Shown: in pieces, positions 1 through 7,626 of the stretch
How positions within the stretch are numbered: position 1 is the stretch's first letter
Layout: each line of letters opens with the position of its first letter
Origin: Anaerolineae bacterium
Lineage (GTDB): Bacteria > Chloroflexota > Anaerolineae > 4572-78 > J111
Direction of reading: 5' to 3'
DNA: 33,788 bases
NCBI GenBank assembly: GCA_016931895.1
Contig: JAFGDY010000006.1
Coordinates: 1 to 33,788 of the forward strand
The notes under the pieces: model-generated
Told to the model about the DNA's origin: nothing
What the model saw: only the letters and a program-made list of their open reading frames with translations
Database searches by the model: none
Program-made: the position numbers and the translations under genes

Positions 1-46
1 GACCGTATCTATCGAGGTGGTTGATTGCGTGAATTCAATGTTAACC

Positions 47-77
47 TTATCGTTATGTTAAACCAACATAACGATAA
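47..77. repeat. Perfect 13-bp inverted repeat with 5-nt loop
   Basis: TTATCGTTATGTT at 47-59 is followed by a 5-nt loop and its exact complement at 65-77. A second, outer pair (TGTTAAC at 39-45 and GTTAACA at 102-108) makes the whole 39-108 block roughly symmetrical. The AT-rich stem with no T-run fits an operator or a small palindromic repeat better than a terminator. The gene it would serve is outside the window or not visible. Confidence 0.6.
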
Positions 78-337
78 TCATAAAAACACAATGTTGATCA
101 AGTTAACATCGTGATATTCATTTACAATGATAATGTGGGGATAACCCTGACCTATCTCATAGGTATGCGCCTCATTCTACCATGATCGGGTTTATTTTTC
201 AATAAATTTGCAGGTAAATTCAGAGTAATTGCATGAGCAATTTTTTCGATAACTCATCTTATAAATATTCACGAAAGATTATTGAATCAAGAAAAATTTA
301 GGTTTTTTAGTGTTTTTATCAAAAGAATTTGGGAACA

Positions 338-379
338 TATATTTACCTGGCAAATTTAATTGCCTGTTTGGTAAATATA
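338..379. repeat. Nested inverted repeat in AT-rich region
   Basis: TATATTTACC at 338-347 pairs perfectly with GGTAAATATA at 370-379, and inside it GGCA (349-352) pairs with TGCC (361-364). It lies in a gene-free AT-rich stretch. Function unknown. Confidence 0.5.
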
Positions 380-649
380 ATTTAAAAAATAGAAAATCGT
401 GTTTCTGGCCTATTCATAATGTAAATATTCTCAATTTAAATATAAATCATCCTCTTGAGGGGCAGTTTAAGGCGGCTATCAATGCAGTTGGCTGATAGTC
501 CAAACCTGCCGGATTATTTGCGCTTCTTGTGTTTTGCGCTATATTCATATTATATTTATTGGTCACTGGGGGCACGGTCATTGCCAGGGTGTACCCCGAC
601 CGGGTTTGGTCGGACCGCGCCTTAACGCAACAAGTTGTCCCACACTCGT

Positions 650-691
650 TGCTATAATTGGGTTGACTCTGTACTGACCACTGAGTTTAAC
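650..691 (+). promoter_or_regulatory. Candidate promoter(s) for the ABC transporter operon
   Basis: A perfect extended -10 (TG, one base, TATAAT) lies at 650-658 but has no good -35. Just after it, TTGACT at 663-668 stands 17 bp before a weak -10, TTTAAC at 686-691. Either would give a leader of about 350-400 bases before the lipoprotein start at 1051. These are sequence matches only. Confidence 0.3.
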
Positions 692-748
692 TTGGTTATT
701 AAAAGAGGTACGCCGGAAATCTCATCCAGGGCCATTCCTCGTTTAGAC

Positions 749-788
749 AAGGTTTCATCAGGGAGAATTGCTTTCAAAATGAAACCTT
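749..788 (+). promoter_or_regulatory. Leader hairpin, 10-bp perfect stem
   Basis: AAGGTTTCAT at 749-758 pairs perfectly with ATGAAACCTT at 779-788 around a 20-nt loop, in the presumed 5' leader of the transporter operon. There is no T-run, so it is not an obvious terminator. It does not match a riboswitch class I recognise. Confidence 0.4.
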
Positions 789-1050
789 CCCAAAGATGAT
801 AAAATTTACAAGTTGATCTGGCTTTTGTTTTTTAATTTGCTACACGGATACTCTGGTAATTCAACGGGGAATTCGTTGTTGGTACTGCCTGCCAACTGCC
901 TAAATGGTGGCCGGCCGGCGGCAGGCCATTACTCCAACATTTCCTGTGGGGACGATTCGTGATTGGCAGTTAGAAGCTGGTGAAAATGGCTGTTACCTTG
1001 CCGGCGCGTTGGCCGCACGTCAAAATTATAAACAGATAAAGGAGAGAAAA

Positions 1051-2106
1051 ATGAAATTGCGTTTGTTCATTTGTTGGCTGGCCGGTTTGGGGGCCATTTT
1101 ATTGGCCCTGGCGGGATGTGGGGCCAACCGAGAAAACGGCCCCTTATTGGTGCTGGAGTGGGCCGGATACGAACAACCCCAATTCTGGGAAAAATTTGCC
1201 CAGGAACATCCCAACGTTGAGGTGGAGTATACCTTTTTCGCCGACGACCCGGAAGCTTTTGCCAAAATCCAGAGCGGGTTCCAGGCCGACATGGTTCACC
1301 CCAATACCAGTTGGCTGCAACTGTATGTTGACAATGATCTGGTGCAGCCCATTGACCCCGCCAAGCTGAGTAACTGGCCCCTGCTGCTGGATAACCTGGC
1401 CGAGGCCGGCCAGGTCAACGGCCAGCAATATTTGGTTCCCTGGGAATGGGGCTACGATTCAATCATTGTCCGCCCGGACAAGGTGCAAGAAATGCCCGAC
1501 TCCTGGGCCGATTTATGGGACCCGCAGTATGCCGGTCATGTGACCATTTTTGACTCCGCCGAAAACTCGGTGATCATTGCCGCCACGGTGCTGGGGTACG
1601 ATCCTTACACTTTAACCGAGAGCCAATTGGCTGAAATCAAACAAAAATTGATTGAGTTAAAGCCCAATTTGCTGGGCTATTGGTCCGACTACACGGAACT
1701 CAACCAGCAAATTGCCTCCGGCGAGATCTGGGTGGCCGTGGCCTGGCCCGATGCCTACCTGGCGGTGAAAACCGAAGGTGTGCCGGTTGAATACGTTACG
1801 CCCCAAGAGGGACGCCTGGGCTGGGTGTATGGCCTGGTTATTCCCAAAAACGCTCAAAATCCTGAATTAGCTTATGACTATATTGACGCAATGATTGAAA
1901 CGCAGGCGATGTTGGCCCTGATCAACGAGTTTGGTTACGCCGCGGCCAACAAAGAGGCCATGGCCTCAATTGACCCCGAATTGGCCGACCTGATGCTGCT
2001 GAACCAGCCGGAATTGCTGGACCGGACCATTTTTTATAAACCCCTCACCGCCGAACAGCGCAAAAACTGGACGGCTATGTGGGACGAAGTGAAAGCGACC
2101 GAGTAG
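1051..2106 (+). CDS. potD: Polyamine-type ABC transporter substrate-binding lipoprotein (PotD family)
   Basis: This is the extracytoplasmic binding protein of a spermidine/putrescine-type importer. The chosen start at 1051 sits 4 bases after a strong AAGGAG site. The frame stays open upstream to 904, but that part does not look coding. From 1051 the 351-residue protein has a lipoprotein signal peptide with the lipobox LALAGC (Cys23), followed by a periplasmic-binding fold of normal PotD length. It is followed by two permeases and an ATPase in the usual potDBCA set. Family membership rests on overall sequence resemblance and this context. The true ligand (spermidine, putrescine or another small cation) cannot be told from sequence alone. 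Confidence 0.85.
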   Translation: MKLRLFICWLAGLGAILLALAGCGANRENGPLLVLEWAGYEQPQFWEKFAQEHPNVEVEYTFFADDPEAFAKIQSGFQADMVHPNTSWLQLYVDNDLVQPIDPAKLSNWPLLLDNLAEAGQVNGQQYLVPWEWGYDSIIVRPDKVQEMPDSWADLWDPQYAGHVTIFDSAENSVIIAATVLGYDPYTLTESQLAEIKQKLIELKPNLLGYWSDYTELNQQIASGEIWVAVAWPDAYLAVKTEGVPVEYVTPQEGRLGWVYGLVIPKNAQNPELAYDYIDAMIETQAMLALINEFGYAAANKEAMASIDPELADLMLLNQPELLDRTIFYKPLTAEQRKNWTAMWDEVKATE

Positions 2107-2111
2107 CTCAA

Positions 2112-2144
2112 GGGGGCAGCGCGGAAAGATTTTCGCTGTCCCCC
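2112..2144 (+). promoter_or_regulatory. Intercistronic stem-loop between potD and potB
   Basis: GGGGGCAGCG (2112-2121) pairs with CGCTGTCCCCC (2134-2144), with one bulged T. It lies 6 bases after the lipoprotein stop and has no T-run. Hairpins here in ABC operons often protect the upstream mRNA so that the binding protein is made in excess over the membrane parts. That role is inferred here. Confidence 0.55.
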
Positions 2145-2161
2145 TCTCTCGGTCAACAAGG

Positions 2162-3025
2162 ATGGGACAAGAGGTGAACGAACGCTCTCGCATTGTTATT
2201 TTAATGCTCCCCCCCACCTTACTATTGCTTGTTTTTTTCCTGCTGCCCATGCTGGCCATGGCCGGTTTTAGTTTTAGGGCCGGCAGCTTTGGCCCCGAAC
2301 GAAACATTTTTACCCTCTCCCATTACCAGGATTTTTTAACCAACATCGTTTTTCAGCGCTTGTTGTGGAAATCCATTATTATGTCGCTGGAAACCTCCAT
2401 TTACTGCGTGGTTCTGTCTTACCCCATTGCTTACTTTCTGGCGTTCCGGGCCGGGGAACGCCGCATGGCCCTGCTCACCATCATCCTGATTCCGGCCTGG
2501 ACCAGTTTTTTGCTGCGGGTGCTGGCCTGGAAACTGATCCTCGGTTCGGAGGGGTTGTTAAGCTCGCTCCTGGTTTGGCTGGGGCTGATTGCGGAACCCA
2601 TGCCCATTTTGCTTTACAGCCGCACCGCCGTAATTGTCACCCTGGTTTATTCGTGGCTGCCTTTTGTGGCCCTGCCCATTTTTGCCGCCCTGGAGCGCAT
2701 AGACCGGGACCTGCTGGAAGCCGCCGCCGATTTAGGCTGCCCGCCCTGGCTGGCCTTTTTGCGCGTCACCTTACCCTTGAGCATGCCGGGCGTGGCCGCG
2801 GGCTTTGTGTTTGTGTTCATTCCCACCCTGGGCGAGTGGGTAACGCCGGCCCTGGTGGGCGGGGTGGATGGCATTATGTACGGCAATATTATCCAGAGCC
2901 AATTTACCCAGGGCCTCAACTGGCCCCTGGGGGCCTTAATGAGCCTGGCTATGCTGGCGGTAATGTTGCTGTTGTTGTTAATTTTTAGCCAATTTGCGCG
3001 TTCGCTGCAACTGGAGTTTAGATAA
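2162..3025 (+). CDS. potB: Polyamine-type ABC transporter permease (PotB family)
   Basis: This is an inner-membrane permease of 287 residues, the usual PotB size, with about six hydrophobic helices. The conserved EAA loop that contacts the ATPase is visible near residues 186-210 (LEAAADLG, then RVTLPLSMPG). The ATG at 2162 has no clean ribosome site. A GTG at 2174, directly preceded by AAGAG, is a possible alternative start four codons in. It follows the binding-protein gene after a 55-base gap containing a hairpin. Its stop codon abuts the GTG start of the second permease, so the two are probably translationally coupled and form a heterodimer. Confidence 0.88.
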   Translation: MGQEVNERSRIVILMLPPTLLLLVFFLLPMLAMAGFSFRAGSFGPERNIFTLSHYQDFLTNIVFQRLLWKSIIMSLETSIYCVVLSYPIAYFLAFRAGERRMALLTIILIPAWTSFLLRVLAWKLILGSEGLLSSLLVWLGLIAEPMPILLYSRTAVIVTLVYSWLPFVALPIFAALERIDRDLLEAAADLGCPPWLAFLRVTLPLSMPGVAAGFVFVFIPTLGEWVTPALVGGVDGIMYGNIIQSQFTQGLNWPLGALMSLAMLAVMLLLLLIFSQFARSLQLEFR

Positions 3026-3805
3026 GTGCGTCAAAAATGGTTACTTTCAGCCGGTTTTTATTACTATGGGCTGGTGGTCATTTTTTTATACCTGCCCATT
3101 TTGCTGCTGGTGGTTTTTTCTTTTAACGACTCCCACCTGATGATTTTTCCGCTCAAGGGTTTTACCCTAAAGTGGTACGCGGCCCTGCTGGAAACCACCG
3201 AGCTGCTCAAAGCGGTCTGGAACAGTGTTTTGTTAGGATTGATTACTTCGCTGGCGGCCACGGCGCTGGGCACCATGGCCGCCATTGGCGTGGTGCGGTT
3301 TCGTTTTCCGGGGCGAACGATGTTTTTGATGATTGCCTCCATGCCCCTGGTCATCCCTTACGTGGTGCTGGGCGTGGCCTTGCTGTTGCTGTTTGGCACG
3401 CTCAATATCCCCCTCTCCTTGTGGACGGTGGGCGTGGGGCACGTAATCATTAGCATCCCGTACGTGGTGCTGATTGTGGCGGCGCGGCTGGCCAACTTTC
3501 CACCCAATTTAGAAGAAGCGGCCATGGACCTGGGCGCAACCTACTGGGGCACGTTATCGCGGGTCACGCTGCCCATGAGCGCGCCCGCCATCCTGGCCGC
3601 ATTTCTCACCTCCTTTACCACTTCTTTTGACGAGTTTGCCGTCAGCTTCTTTTTGATTGGCAGCAAAACCACCCTGCCCATCTATCTTTATTCGCAATTG
3701 CGTTTTCCTAACCGCCTGCCGATTGTGGTGACCCTGGCCGCGCTGATTATGGTGGCTTCGGTGGGGCTGTTGGCTTTTTCAGAAAAATTACGACGCCAGG
3801 TTTGA
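3026..3805 (+). CDS. potC: Polyamine-type ABC transporter permease (PotC family)
   Basis: This is the second permease, 259 residues, starting at GTG 3026 immediately after the TAA of potB. It has about six membrane helices and the EAA loop near residues 163-188 (LEEAAMDLG, then RVTLPMSAPA), as in PotC. With PotB it forms the channel through which the lipoprotein-delivered ligand crosses the membrane. Its stop lies 24 bases before the preferred GTG start of the ATPase gene, and the open frame of the ATPase even overlaps its end. Confidence 0.88.
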   Translation: MRQKWLLSAGFYYYGLVVIFLYLPILLLVVFSFNDSHLMIFPLKGFTLKWYAALLETTELLKAVWNSVLLGLITSLAATALGTMAAIGVVRFRFPGRTMFLMIASMPLVIPYVVLGVALLLLFGTLNIPLSLWTVGVGHVIISIPYVVLIVAARLANFPPNLEEAAMDLGATYWGTLSRVTLPMSAPAILAAFLTSFTTSFDEFAVSFFLIGSKTTLPIYLYSQLRFPNRLPIVVTLAALIMVASVGLLAFSEKLRRQV

Positions 3806-3828
3806 CCCGGCGCGTGGAAAGGAGCAAA

Positions 3829-4935
3829 GTGACAGAATTCTCTATTGAATTGGTCAATGTCTCAAAAGTATTCGACGGCGAACGAAAAGTGGACGCCAAT
3901 GTGGTCGCCGTGCAGCAGGTCAACCTGCGCATCCGTTGCGGTGAATTTTTTACCCTGCTGGGGCCAAGTGGCTGCGGCAAAACCACCACCCTGCGTTTAA
4001 TTGGCGGCTTTGAAACGCCCACCAACGGTGAAATTTACATCCAGGGCAAACCCGTTAAGCACGCGCCTCCTTATCGCCGCCCGGTGAATGTGGTTTTTCA
4101 AAATTACGCCCTTTTTCCCCACCTCACCGTTGCCCAAAACATCGCCTTTGGCCTGACGGTAAAAAGGATACCCAAAAACGAACAGGAGCGCCGGGTAAAA
4201 GACATGCTGGAACTGGTACGCCTGCCCGAAGTGGGGCAGCGCAAACCCGCCCAACTTTCCGGCGGCCAACAGCAGCGAGTGGCTCTGGCCCGCGCCCTGA
4301 TCAATCAACCGGCAGTGCTGCTGCTTGATGAACCGTTGGGCGCGTTAGATCTTAAACTCCGCAAACAAATGCAAATTGAACTCAAACACCTGCAACAACA
4401 AATTGGCATTACTTTTGTATATGTTACGCACGACCAGGAAGAAGCCCTGACCATGTCGGACCGCATTGCCGTGATGGCCGGCGGAAAAGTGCTTCAGGTT
4501 GACCGGCCGGTAACAATTTATGAAAAACCGGCCACCCGTTTTGTGGCCGACTTCATTGGCGAAAGCAATTTCATCCAGGGCACGGTGGCCGCCCTGGAAA
4601 ACGGCCAGATTCAGGTGGCCGTAGGCCCCGACCGGGTCTACGCCCTGGCCGACAAAGACCAGTTTGCGCCGGGCCAGCCTGTCATCTTGACCATCCGGCC
4701 CGAAAAGCTCCGCCTTTACCGCCCGGAAGAGGCCAACGGCATTGCTTTAACCGGCGTGGTGCGTGAGGCAGTGTACATTGGCACGGATACCCGTTTTATT
4801 GTAGACTTACCTTCCGGGGAGAGTATTGTGGCCCGCCTGCAAAACGTGAACGGCAGCATGTTGGATAAATTTGCCGTTGGCGCCCCGGTTAAAGTAACCT
4901 GGGCCGGCGAAAATGCGCGGGCCTTGGTCAATTAA
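3829..4935 (+). CDS. potA: Polyamine-type ABC transporter ATP-binding protein (PotA family)
   Basis: This is the ATPase that powers the importer. The GTG at 3829 is chosen because AAGGAG lies 4 bases upstream and because the protein then begins as the family does (about 368 residues). The frame is also open from a TTG at 3802. Walker [10 protein letters not shown] is at residues 45-53, the ABC signature LSGGQQQR at 143-150, and Walker B LLLDEP at about 164-169. The C-terminal third is a TOBE-type regulatory domain, as in PotA/MalK-like ATPases. The first strand carries a slightly long charged insert (residues 16-26). Confidence 0.9.
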   Translation: MTEFSIELVNVSKVFDGERKVDANVVAVQQVNLRIRCGEFFTLLGPSGCGKTTTLRLIGGFETPTNGEIYIQGKPVKHAPPYRRPVNVVFQNYALFPHLTVAQNIAFGLTVKRIPKNEQERRVKDMLELVRLPEVGQRKPAQLSGGQQQRVALARALINQPAVLLLDEPLGALDLKLRKQMQIELKHLQQQIGITFVYVTHDQEEALTMSDRIAVMAGGKVLQVDRPVTIYEKPATRFVADFIGESNFIQGTVAALENGQIQVAVGPDRVYALADKDQFAPGQPVILTIRPEKLRLYRPEEANGIALTGVVREAVYIGTDTRFIVDLPSGESIVARLQNVNGSMLDKFAVGAPVKVTWAGENARALVN

Positions 4936-4937
4936 AA

Positions 4938-5690
4938 ATGAAAAACCTATTAACGTGGAAATGGCTGCTGCGGCATTTACTGGTGCTGGCGGCCATTATT
5001 GTGCTCATCAACCTGGGCTTCTGGCAACTCCGGCGGCTGGAGCAACGGCGCGCCCTGAACGCGAATATTTTGGCCGGTTTGAATGCGCCCGTCACCCTGC
5101 TTGCGGGTCAAGATGTTGACCCCGCCGCCCTGCATCTTCATCGCGTTTCCGCCACCGGCACCTTTGACAATGACGAAAGCCTGGTAATCCGCAACCGTCC
5201 TTTCCAGGGCATGCCGGGCGTATGGCTGATTGCGCCTTTGCAGCTTGCGGGCAGTAACCGGGCCGTGCTGGTGGACCGCGGCTGGATTCCCCTGGACAAC
5301 GCTACCCCCGCCAAGCGGCAAATTTACAATCAAGAGGGCACGGTTACAATTGAGGGCATAGCCTACCAAACCCAAACCCGCCCCGACCGCTGGCTGATTC
5401 CCACCGACCCCACCCCCGGCCCCGGCGAAACTCGTCTGGACGAGTGGTTCAGGGTAGACATTGAGCGTATTCATCAGCAGCAACTCCCCTATCCCTTACT
5501 GCCTATCTTTATCAAACAATTACCTAACGGAGATGTTGCCTCAACTACCCCCCCCCTGCGTGAAGGGGAGCCGGAATTGAGCGAAGGCTCGCATTTAAGC
5601 TATGCCCTGCAATGGTTTGGCTTTGCCGTGATTTTGGCCCTGGTGTATGGGCTGTTGCTCCGGCAGGAGTTGAAGAAAAAAATAGCCTAG
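4938..5690 (+). CDS. SURF1 family cytochrome oxidase assembly protein
   Basis: SURF1/Shy1 proteins help insert heme a into subunit I of cytochrome c oxidase. The 250-residue product has the family layout: an N-terminal membrane helix (about residues 12-28) followed by the hallmark LGFWQLRRLEQR, a periplasmic beta-rich domain with VDRGWIPLD, and a second helix near residues 225-242. The ATG comes 2 bases after the potA stop, so it is placed as the last gene of the transporter operon. It would functionally belong with the oxidase operon, which runs on the other strand beyond the pentapeptide gene. No ctaA or ctaB (heme A/O synthesis) is in the window. Confidence 0.9.
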   Translation: MKNLLTWKWLLRHLLVLAAIIVLINLGFWQLRRLEQRRALNANILAGLNAPVTLLAGQDVDPAALHLHRVSATGTFDNDESLVIRNRPFQGMPGVWLIAPLQLAGSNRAVLVDRGWIPLDNATPAKRQIYNQEGTVTIEGIAYQTQTRPDRWLIPTDPTPGPGETRLDEWFRVDIERIHQQQLPYPLLPIFIKQLPNGDVASTTPPLREGEPELSEGSHLSYALQWFGFAVILALVYGLLLRQELKKKIA

Positions 5691-5698
5691 AAGTTATG

Positions 5699-5727
5699 TT
5701 GATTTTGCTTGCCGGTGGTGGTATGCT
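5699..5727 (+). promoter_or_regulatory. Candidate sigma-70-type promoter for the pentapeptide gene
   Basis: TTGATT at 5699-5704 and TATGCT at 5722-5727 are separated by 17 bp, ending 33 bases before the ATG at 5761. The match to consensus is fair. The gap is only 70 bases, so read-through from SURF1 is also possible. Confidence 0.4.
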
Positions 5728-5760
5728 GTTTATAGCAGAATTGGGGTTGGATCACCGGCC

Positions 5761-6534
5761 ATGACCAAATTAACAAGAAAACAAGTGAGCCAGATTGTTG
5801 AATCTGCTTATGAACGCGGCAAAGAGTTAGACCTGAGTGGGTCTGATCTGAGTGGCGTTGATTTGAGCGGCATTGACCTGAATGGGGCCAACTTGAGCGG
5901 GGCCAATTTGAACCATGCCAGCCTGTATGCCGCTAACCTGGTGGCGGCCAATCTGTTCAGGGCCACCCTCAATGGGGCCGAGTTGGCCCTGGCCTTTTTG
6001 CTCAAGGCCAATCTGAATAGGGCCAAGCTGGTGTCGGCCGACCTGCGCCAGGCCAATTTGAACGGGGCCAATTTGGTGGCGGCAAATTTAAGCGAGGCCA
6101 ATCTTAATGAAGCTAATCTATTCAGGGCCAATTTGTTTGGGGCCAACTTAAGCGGGGCCAGCCTGCTGGGGGCCAACTTAAGCGGCACAAACCTGAGCGG
6201 CGCCGACCTGAACGACAACAACCTCAGAGGGAACGACTTGAGTGAGGCTAATCTGAGCGAGACCTTTTTGAGCGACGCCGACCTGGGAGGGGCCAATTTG
6301 GCCGGAGCCAATTTGAGCGGCGCTAATTTGAGGGGAGCCAATTTAGGCGGCGTCAATCTGAGCCGGGCCAATCTGAATTGGGCCAAACTGAATCAGACCA
6401 ATCTGGTGGGGGCCAGGTATAACCAGGCCACAAAATGGCCGGCAAATTTTAACCCTGCCCAGGCAGGCGCCATTTACGAAGAGGATCATGATCCCGGCAA
6501 CATTGGTACAATTACCCCGCCGCGGGCCACATAG
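5761..6534 (+). CDS. Pentapeptide-repeat protein
   Basis: Of the 257 residues, about 210 are tandem pentapeptides of the A(D/N)LXX type (for example LSGANLSGANL, LNGANL), starting near residue 22 after a short helical lead and ending near residue 225. The family folds into a four-sided right-handed beta helix. Some members mimic DNA and protect gyrase, but most, including many in Chloroflexota and cyanobacteria, have no assigned role. No signal peptide or membrane helix is seen, so it is probably cytoplasmic. There is no strong ribosome site before the ATG. Its last 49 bases overlap, tail to tail, the 3' end of the oxidase subunit IV gene on the other strand. Confidence 0.9.
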   Translation: MTKLTRKQVSQIVESAYERGKELDLSGSDLSGVDLSGIDLNGANLSGANLNHASLYAANLVAANLFRATLNGAELALAFLLKANLNRAKLVSADLRQANLNGANLVAANLSEANLNEANLFRANLFGANLSGASLLGANLSGTNLSGADLNDNNLRGNDLSEANLSETFLSDADLGGANLAGANLSGANLRGANLGGVNLSRANLNWAKLNQTNLVGARYNQATKWPANFNPAQAGAIYEEDHDPGNIGTITPPRAT

Positions 6535-6803
6535 TCGCCCATGGCAATGAGAATCATAATAGCCAAACCAAAAAAGCCCAGACCCGCAAAAACCCAGATT
6601 AGTTTGGAACTGTAACGCAGATGCATAAAGTAGGCCATGATCAGCCCGGCTTTGAGGGTGGCTATGCTCAAAGCCACAAAAACATTGAACACCCCAAAAT
6701 TAAAAAAGGAAACCGTAACCGTAACCGCCAACAGGACCATCAGCCAGGCAAACACGGTGAGATACATGCGAACCGGAATAATATGGTGATGGGGTTCGGT
6801 CAT
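6486..6803 (-). CDS. ctaF: Cytochrome c oxidase subunit IV (caa3 type)
   Basis: A small 105-residue membrane protein with three hydrophobic helices and the signature LKAGLIMAYFMHLRYSSKL of bacterial oxidase subunit IV (CtaF/CoxD-like). It is the last gene of the respiratory operon and probably stabilises the subunit I/III core. The start is supported by GGAGG seven bases upstream. A 175-base gap holding a large hairpin separates it from subunit III. The 3' end overlaps the convergent pentapeptide gene by 49 bases, so no terminator can lie between the two. Confidence 0.88.
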   Translation of the reverse strand: MTEPHHHIIPVRMYLTVFAWLMVLLAVTVTVSFFNFGVFNVFVALSIATLKAGLIMAYFMHLRYSSKLIWVFAGLGFFGLAIMILIAMGDYVARGGVIVPMLPGS

Positions 6804-6869
6804 AGTAATACCTCCGTTATTGCCAGAATAAAGAGTTATAGTGCTCCAGAAAAGTTTTTGCCGTTGAAA

Positions 6870-6922
6870 CAGGTAGCAAGGTAGCAGATAAAAAGTTTGC
6901 TACTCTGCTACCTTGCTACCTG
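6870..6922. repeat. Perfect 18-bp inverted repeat between cox3 and cox4
   Basis: The 18 bases at 6870-6887 are the exact reverse complement of 6905-6922, around a 17-nt loop. Each arm is built from repeats of a GGTAGCA/TGCTACC heptamer, and more TGCTACC copies flank the right arm (up to 6928). It sits in the 175-base gap of the oxidase operon. It could be a palindromic repeat insertion or an mRNA-processing and stability hairpin that sets the ratio of subunit IV to the upstream subunits. Confidence 0.75.
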
Positions 6923-6978
6923 CTACCCTGTTTTTTGAGAAGGAATTTTTCTGGACATCTATATTTCTCCCTACTCGC

Positions 6979-7626
6979 TTATGTGCGATCAATCAAATAA
7001 TACAGCGGAAAGATAAATACCCAGACAATGTCTACAAAATGCCAGTAAAGGCCGATCATTTCCACCGGGTCGTAATGAAGCGAGGAAAAGTGCCCTTGCC
7101 ATGCCCGGTAGGTGAAGTAGAGCAAAATGCCAATGCCAATAATCATGTGCACCGCATGCAGGCCGGTGGTGGTAAAGTAGAGGGCAAAAAAGATTGCGGC
7201 CTGGTTGGCGTGCGATCCGGGGAAGATAAAATCCGCGCCCGGGACCAAATGGTGTTGAAACTTTTCGCCGTACTCCACCGCCTTGATCCCCAGAAAAACA
7301 AGGCCCAATAGAACGGTGAGCAACAAAAACGCAACCAAAGCCTTTTTTTTATCTGTTTGGGCTGCATGCACGCCCAGGGCCATCATCAAACTGCTGGCCA
7401 GCAACACCAGGGTGTTGGCGGTGCTGAGGACCATGTCCAATTCGCGGCTGGCCTGGGCAAAGGCTTCGGGATAAGCCAGGCGATAGGCGGCGTAGGCCAC
7501 AAAAAGCCCGCCAAAAAACATCACCTCGGTGGTGAGAAAGGCCCACATGCCCACGGTGTTGGCCCGGCGTTGCTGCTCAAGGTCGCTAAAATAGGGCGCA
7601 ACCGGCGAAGATTTAGTTTGAGCCAC
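6979..7626 (-). CDS. ctaE: Cytochrome c oxidase subunit III
   Basis: The 215-residue protein has about five membrane helices, typical of the shorter bacterial CoxC/CtaE form that lacks the first two helices of the long form. Family features include [13 protein letters not shown] near the N-terminus, LHAVHMIIG, and [18 protein letters not shown] at the end. The GTG start at 7626 follows a good GAGGAGG site, and the gene overlaps the 3' end of subunit I by 14 bases, which suggests translational coupling. Subunit III is not catalytic but keeps the oxidase stable during turnover. Confidence 0.93.
   Translation of the reverse strand: MAQTKSSPVAPYFSDLEQQRRANTVGMWAFLTTEVMFFGGLFVAYAAYRLAYPEAFAQASRELDMVLSTANTLVLLASSLMMALGVHAAQTDKKKALVAFLLLTVLLGLVFLGIKAVEYGEKFQHHLVPGADFIFPGSHANQAAIFFALYFTTTGLHAVHMIIGIGILLYFTYRAWQGHFSSLHYDPVEMIGLYWHFVDIVWVFIFPLYYLIDRT

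Larger units (their letters stand above)
1..1050. other. Long non-coding stretch with many palindromes, then leader of the pot operon
   Basis: No convincing gene lies in these 1050 bases. Bases 180-560 are clearly AT-rich compared with the rest of the window, and the short open frames there have no ribosome site and no recognisable product. The stretch holds several perfect inverted repeats (47-77, 150-164, 338-379, 749-788 and a 7-bp pair at 887-893/920-926). It also has a small hairpin with a T-run at 227-246 that could be a weak terminator. The last 400 bases probably form the promoter and leader of the transporter operon starting at 1051. Confidence 0.6.

Noticed and set aside
310-495. 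61-codon open frame in the AT-rich left region
   Set aside because: It has no ribosome site, its amino-acid make-up reflects AT-rich non-coding DNA, and it overlaps a large inverted repeat.
904-1050. N-terminal extension of the lipoprotein gene
   Set aside because: It would put 49 residues before a clear lipoprotein signal peptide. The strong AAGGAG before 1051 marks the real start.
5808-6386. 192-codon frame antisense to the pentapeptide gene, full of Leu/Ala repeats
   Set aside because: It is the mirror image of the tandem repeat codons and has no independent start signal or family resemblance.
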